DNA from: Avedoeria sp964651245 | GTDB lineage: Bacteria > Chloroflexota > Anaerolineae > Epilineales > Epilineaceae | Direction of reading: 5' to 3' | Assembly (NCBI GenBank): GCA_964651245.1 | Contig: CAZYVI010000008.1 | Coordinates: forward strand, 1 to 64,000 | DNA length: 64,000 bases | Shown: positions 61,964-64,000 of the stretch, one piece after another | Numbering within the stretch: the stretch's first letter is position 1 | Layout: the number at the start of each line of letters is the position of its first letter | Translations under genes and position numbers: made by a program | Notes under the pieces: generated by a model | Told to the model about the DNA's origin: nothing | The model's input: only the letters and a program-made list of their open reading frames with translations | Databases searched by the model: none

Positions 61964-62551
61964 ATGCTTCCGATCGCCCATGCCCGCCGCCGCACCGCGG
62001 TCGCCGCCGCGGCCGTCGCCGTGTCGATCGCCCTGGGCGCGTGCGGCAGCGCCGAGCCCGCCGAACCGGCCGCCGAAGCCCCCGCCGCCACCGAGGCCGC
62101 TCCGATCGCGGCCACCGACGCACCGGCCGCCACGGACGCCGCGCCGGCCGCCGACCCGCTGGCGGCCGCCGGTGGCGACGTCTTCGTCGTCGACCACGTC
62201 TCGATGGCCGACCAGCCGTGCCATGTCATGGACCACACGATCATGGGCCAGTGCACCGACGACGACATCGTCACGGTCCTCGCCACCACCGATTGGTTGC
62301 CGTTCGACGCCGCGCAGATGGCCGACAGCCCGTGTCATGTCATGGACGGCACGATGATGGGCCAGTGCAGCGAGGACGACATCGCCCGGCTGCGCGTCTC
62401 CCAGGCGATCGTCGTCGACACGGCGCAGATGGCCGACAGCCCGTGCCACGTCATGGGCGGCACGATCATGGGCCGCTGCAGCGTCGAGGACGTGGCTCGG
62501 CTGGCGGACGAGGTGCGGCAGACGCGCCCGGCGATGCCGGCCCAGCCCTGA
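61964..62551 (+). CDS. lipoprotein made of three Cys/His/Met (CHM) repeats, probable copper-binding protein
   Basis: 195 residues. Lipobox L-G-A-C (Cys27), then an Ala/Pro/Thr tether to about residue 70. Three repeats begin at Met81, Met119 and Met156 (37-38 residues apart). Each reads M-A-D-x-P-C-H-x-M-x-x-T-I/M-M-G-x-C-S/T followed by an acidic turn and a short helix (D-I/V). Every unit offers Met, Cys, His, Met, Met and Cys as possible ligands. A fourth copy lies in the cupredoxin lipoprotein at 59147. No named family is recognised. CAGGAG is 10 nt before the ATG. The divergent CsoR-like operator and neighbours point to copper binding outside the membrane; this is inference. Confidence 0.85.
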   Translation: MLPIAHARRRTAVAAAAVAVSIALGACGSAEPAEPAAEAPAATEAAPIAATDAPAATDAAPAADPLAAAGGDVFVVDHVSMADQPCHVMDHTIMGQCTDDDIVTVLATTDWLPFDAAQMADSPCHVMDGTMMGQCSEDDIARLRVSQAIVVDTAQMADSPCHVMGGTIMGRCSVEDVARLADEVRQTRPAMPAQP

Positions 62552-62589
62552 TCGATCGTCGCGCGGATGACGGCGGCGCGGTCGATCAG
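62548..62589. terminator. possible bidirectional terminator between convergent genes
   Basis: CTGATCGA (62548-62555) and TCGATCAG (62582-62589) are inverted around 26 nt and contain the stop codons of both convergent genes. Weak evidence, as the long loop is only partly foldable. Confidence 0.3.
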
Positions 62590-64000
62590 CCGCCGTCGTC
62601 CGCGCCGTGCGCGGCGCCCGCGTCGGCGCCTGTCCCGTGGTCCATCCGGTCGCCGTAGATCGCCGGCATCGAACCGTCTTCGTTGGCCACGTCGAACTGG
62701 AACATCATCCCGGTCTCGAGGTGCTCGGCGATGTGGCAATGCACCATCCAGGCGCCCGGGTTCGTGACGTCCATGACCAGGTCGGCCGTCTCGCCGATCG
62801 GAACGAGGACGGTGTCCTTCCAGACGAGGTCGCGGTTCGGCACCCCGTTGCGGCCGACGACGACGAAGCGCTGGCCGTGGATGTGGATCGGGTGCTGCAT
62901 CGGGTGGGCGCTGTCGGGCCGGTTGTGCAGGCGGATCTTGACCTTGTCGCCGACGCGGAAGCGGTAGCGCAGCGCCTCGTTCTCGGCGCCGCTGGCGATG
63001 TCGCGCAACACCCAGCGCGTCTCGGCGGCTGTCGACTGGCGGTTGGCGGCGAGCATGTCGTCCTCCCACTCGACGCCGCCGGCTGCGCCGTGGGCGCCGT
63101 CCTCGTCGTCGTGGACGTCGCCGGCGCCGCTTCCGCCGCTGTCGCCTGCCGCGCCACCGTCGGTGGTGAGCAGGCTCGGCATGTCGATGTCGAGCTCGAG
63201 TTCGACGTCGGGGGCGGCGAAGGCCAGGGCCAGGACGTCGCGCATGTCGCCGACGACGTCGGTGTGGATGCGCTCGACGTCGAAGGCGCGGCGGACCGCG
63301 TCGTCCCTTCGGCCGGCCGTGGTCACCGTCACCGTCCCGAGGTCGTAGCGCCGGGTCGGGGTGTCGTGGACGAGCGTCGCCGGCCCCGGCCGATCGAACT
63401 GGACCTCGACGATGGCCCGCTCGGCCGGCGCGAGCAGGATCCGATCGAGGAAGACCTCCTCGGCGAACGCGCCGAGGTCGCCGCCGACGCGCTTCATCCG
63501 GGCGCCCTCGAAGCCGAACTCGAACGGTCGGACGTTGGCGACGTTGACGACGTAGAACCTTACGACGTCACCTTGTCGCACGTCGAGGTCGTAGCGGTCG
63601 CGGCCGTTGACGAGCATCGTGTTGCCGAAGCGGCCCATGACCGTGAAGTCGGCCACGGGACCACCAAAGGGCACGAGCTCGCCGTCCTCGATGAGCACGT
63701 CGTCGAGGACGATCACCTCGTCGCGATCGACCGGGTTGAAGTAGCCCGGGTCGGACGCCTCGACGACGATGGCGCCGTACATCCCGCCGTCCTGCTGGAT
63801 GTCCTCGCGGACGTGCGGGTGATACCAGTAGACGCCCGGATCGGGAAAGGTCAGGGTGTAGGTGTGGCGGCCACCCGGCGGCACGGCCGGCTGGGTCACG
63901 CCGGGCACGCCGTCGTCCTTGTTGGCGTGGCGCAGGCCGTGCCAGTGGATCGTGGTGGGCATGTCGATCGCGTTCGTGAAGTCGACCGTCACGGTGCTGC
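62586..64000 (-). CDS. multicopper oxidase (5' end beyond the window)
   Basis: 471 residues are visible; the frame stays open to the right edge, so the signal sequence is missing. The copper-site motifs are complete: T-I-H-W-H-G and W-Y-H-P-H in the first domain, H-P-I-H-I-H-G and H-C-H-I-A-E-H-L-E-T-G-M in the last. They give one type 1 and the trinuclear type 2/3 centre. The axial Met of H-L-E-T-G-M is present. A Gly/Asp/His-rich loop (about residues 275-310 of the visible part) and a C-terminal D-H-G-T-G-A-D-A-G-A-A-H tail are Met-poor. Likely oxidises Cu(I) or a related metal outside the cell, completing the copper set. Confidence 0.92.
   Translation of the reverse strand, partial: STVTVDFTNAIDMPTTIHWHGLRHANKDDGVPGVTQPAVPPGGRHTYTLTFPDPGVYWYHPHVREDIQQDGGMYGAIVVEASDPGYFNPVDRDEVIVLDDVLIEDGELVPFGGPVADFTVMGRFGNTMLVNGRDRYDLDVRQGDVVRFYVVNVANVRPFEFGFEGARMKRVGGDLGAFAEEVFLDRILLAPAERAIVEVQFDRPGPATLVHDTPTRRYDLGTVTVTTAGRRDDAVRRAFDVERIHTDVVGDMRDVLALAFAAPDVELELDIDMPSLLTTDGGAAGDSGGSGAGDVHDDEDGAHGAAGGVEWEDDMLAANRQSTAAETRWVLRDIASGAENEALRYRFRVGDKVKIRLHNRPDSAHPMQHPIHIHGQRFVVVGRNGVPNRDLVWKDTVLVPIGETADLVMDVTNPGAWMVHCHIAEHLETGMMFQFDVANEDGSMPAIYGDRMDHGTGADAGAAHGADDGG

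Overview
The window is about 70 % G+C, densely packed and free of rRNA, tRNA or prophage genes. Several traits point to an uncultured monoderm-like bacterium, most likely Chloroflexota. These are many secreted proteins with Thr/Pro linkers, lamin-tail and Kelch domains, a class III PHA synthase, an Aap-type amino-acid transporter, and short R-V-Y-L-P-L-x-x-R elements in extracytoplasmic proteins. The phylum is an inference; nothing here is a phylogenetic marker. Promoters that can be read resemble TTGACC/A-17/18-TATACT, and several starts look leaderless or coupled by ATGA/GTGA overlaps.

Layout. 0-5.6 kb: the tail of an unknown gene, phosphomannose isomerase, and a four-gene aapJQMP-like polar amino-acid ABC transporter on the minus strand. 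5.6-11.2 kb: small genes (DUF4260, two GNATs, an EcsC-TerB fusion, a UvrD-type helicase remnant, a YegP-like DUF1508 protein) and a TetR regulator divergent from a membrane protein. 11.1-14 kb: a REP-associated transposase with REP palindromes inside its own reading frame, a Kelch protein, inorganic pyrophosphatase and a second REPIN. 14-20.4 kb: secreted zincin, phosphodiester glycosidase, carbamate kinase, two unknown exported proteins and a Kelch protein. 20.4-27.5 kb: a five-gene envelope operon (degenerate M23-like protein, unknown anchored protein, inositol monophosphatase, methyltransferase, O-antigen-ligase/TPR protein). 27.7-34.6 kb: small exported proteins, a triple lamin-tail protein, a GT2 glycosyltransferase and a GT4-methyltransferase fusion.

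34.6-43.8 kb: a tightly coupled minus-strand operon encodes a PKD/beta-propeller lipoprotein, a normal GAPDH, a GAPDH paralogue lacking both catalytic residues, PGK and a 3-hydroxyisobutyrate-dehydrogenase-like enzyme. Upstream lie a second propeller lipoprotein and a LysM-glycoside hydrolase. 44-50.2 kb: a PHA locus with a BTAD/SARP-type regulator, an unknown helical protein, a phasin, phaE, phaC and a thiolase. A tandem 11-bp repeat in front of the phasin gene has the geometry of a SARP site. 50.2-55.1 kb: two tandem secreted S9 prolyl-oligopeptidase-type enzymes.

55.2-64 kb: a copper-handling island. A minus-strand operon runs TauE/SafE-cupredoxin, two HMA chaperones, a Met-rich cupredoxin lipoprotein, CsoR, and a CopA ATPase carrying its own extra membrane helix and C-terminal cupredoxin. 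Divergent from it is a lipoprotein made of three copies of a Cys/His/Met repeat; a fourth copy sits in the cupredoxin lipoprotein. A multicopper oxidase runs off the right edge. Two sigma70-like promoters in the divergent region each carry a CsoR-like C-tract/G-tract operator just downstream. The Cys/His/Met repeat, together with the CopA-cupredoxin fusion, is the best candidate for an undescribed system in this window.
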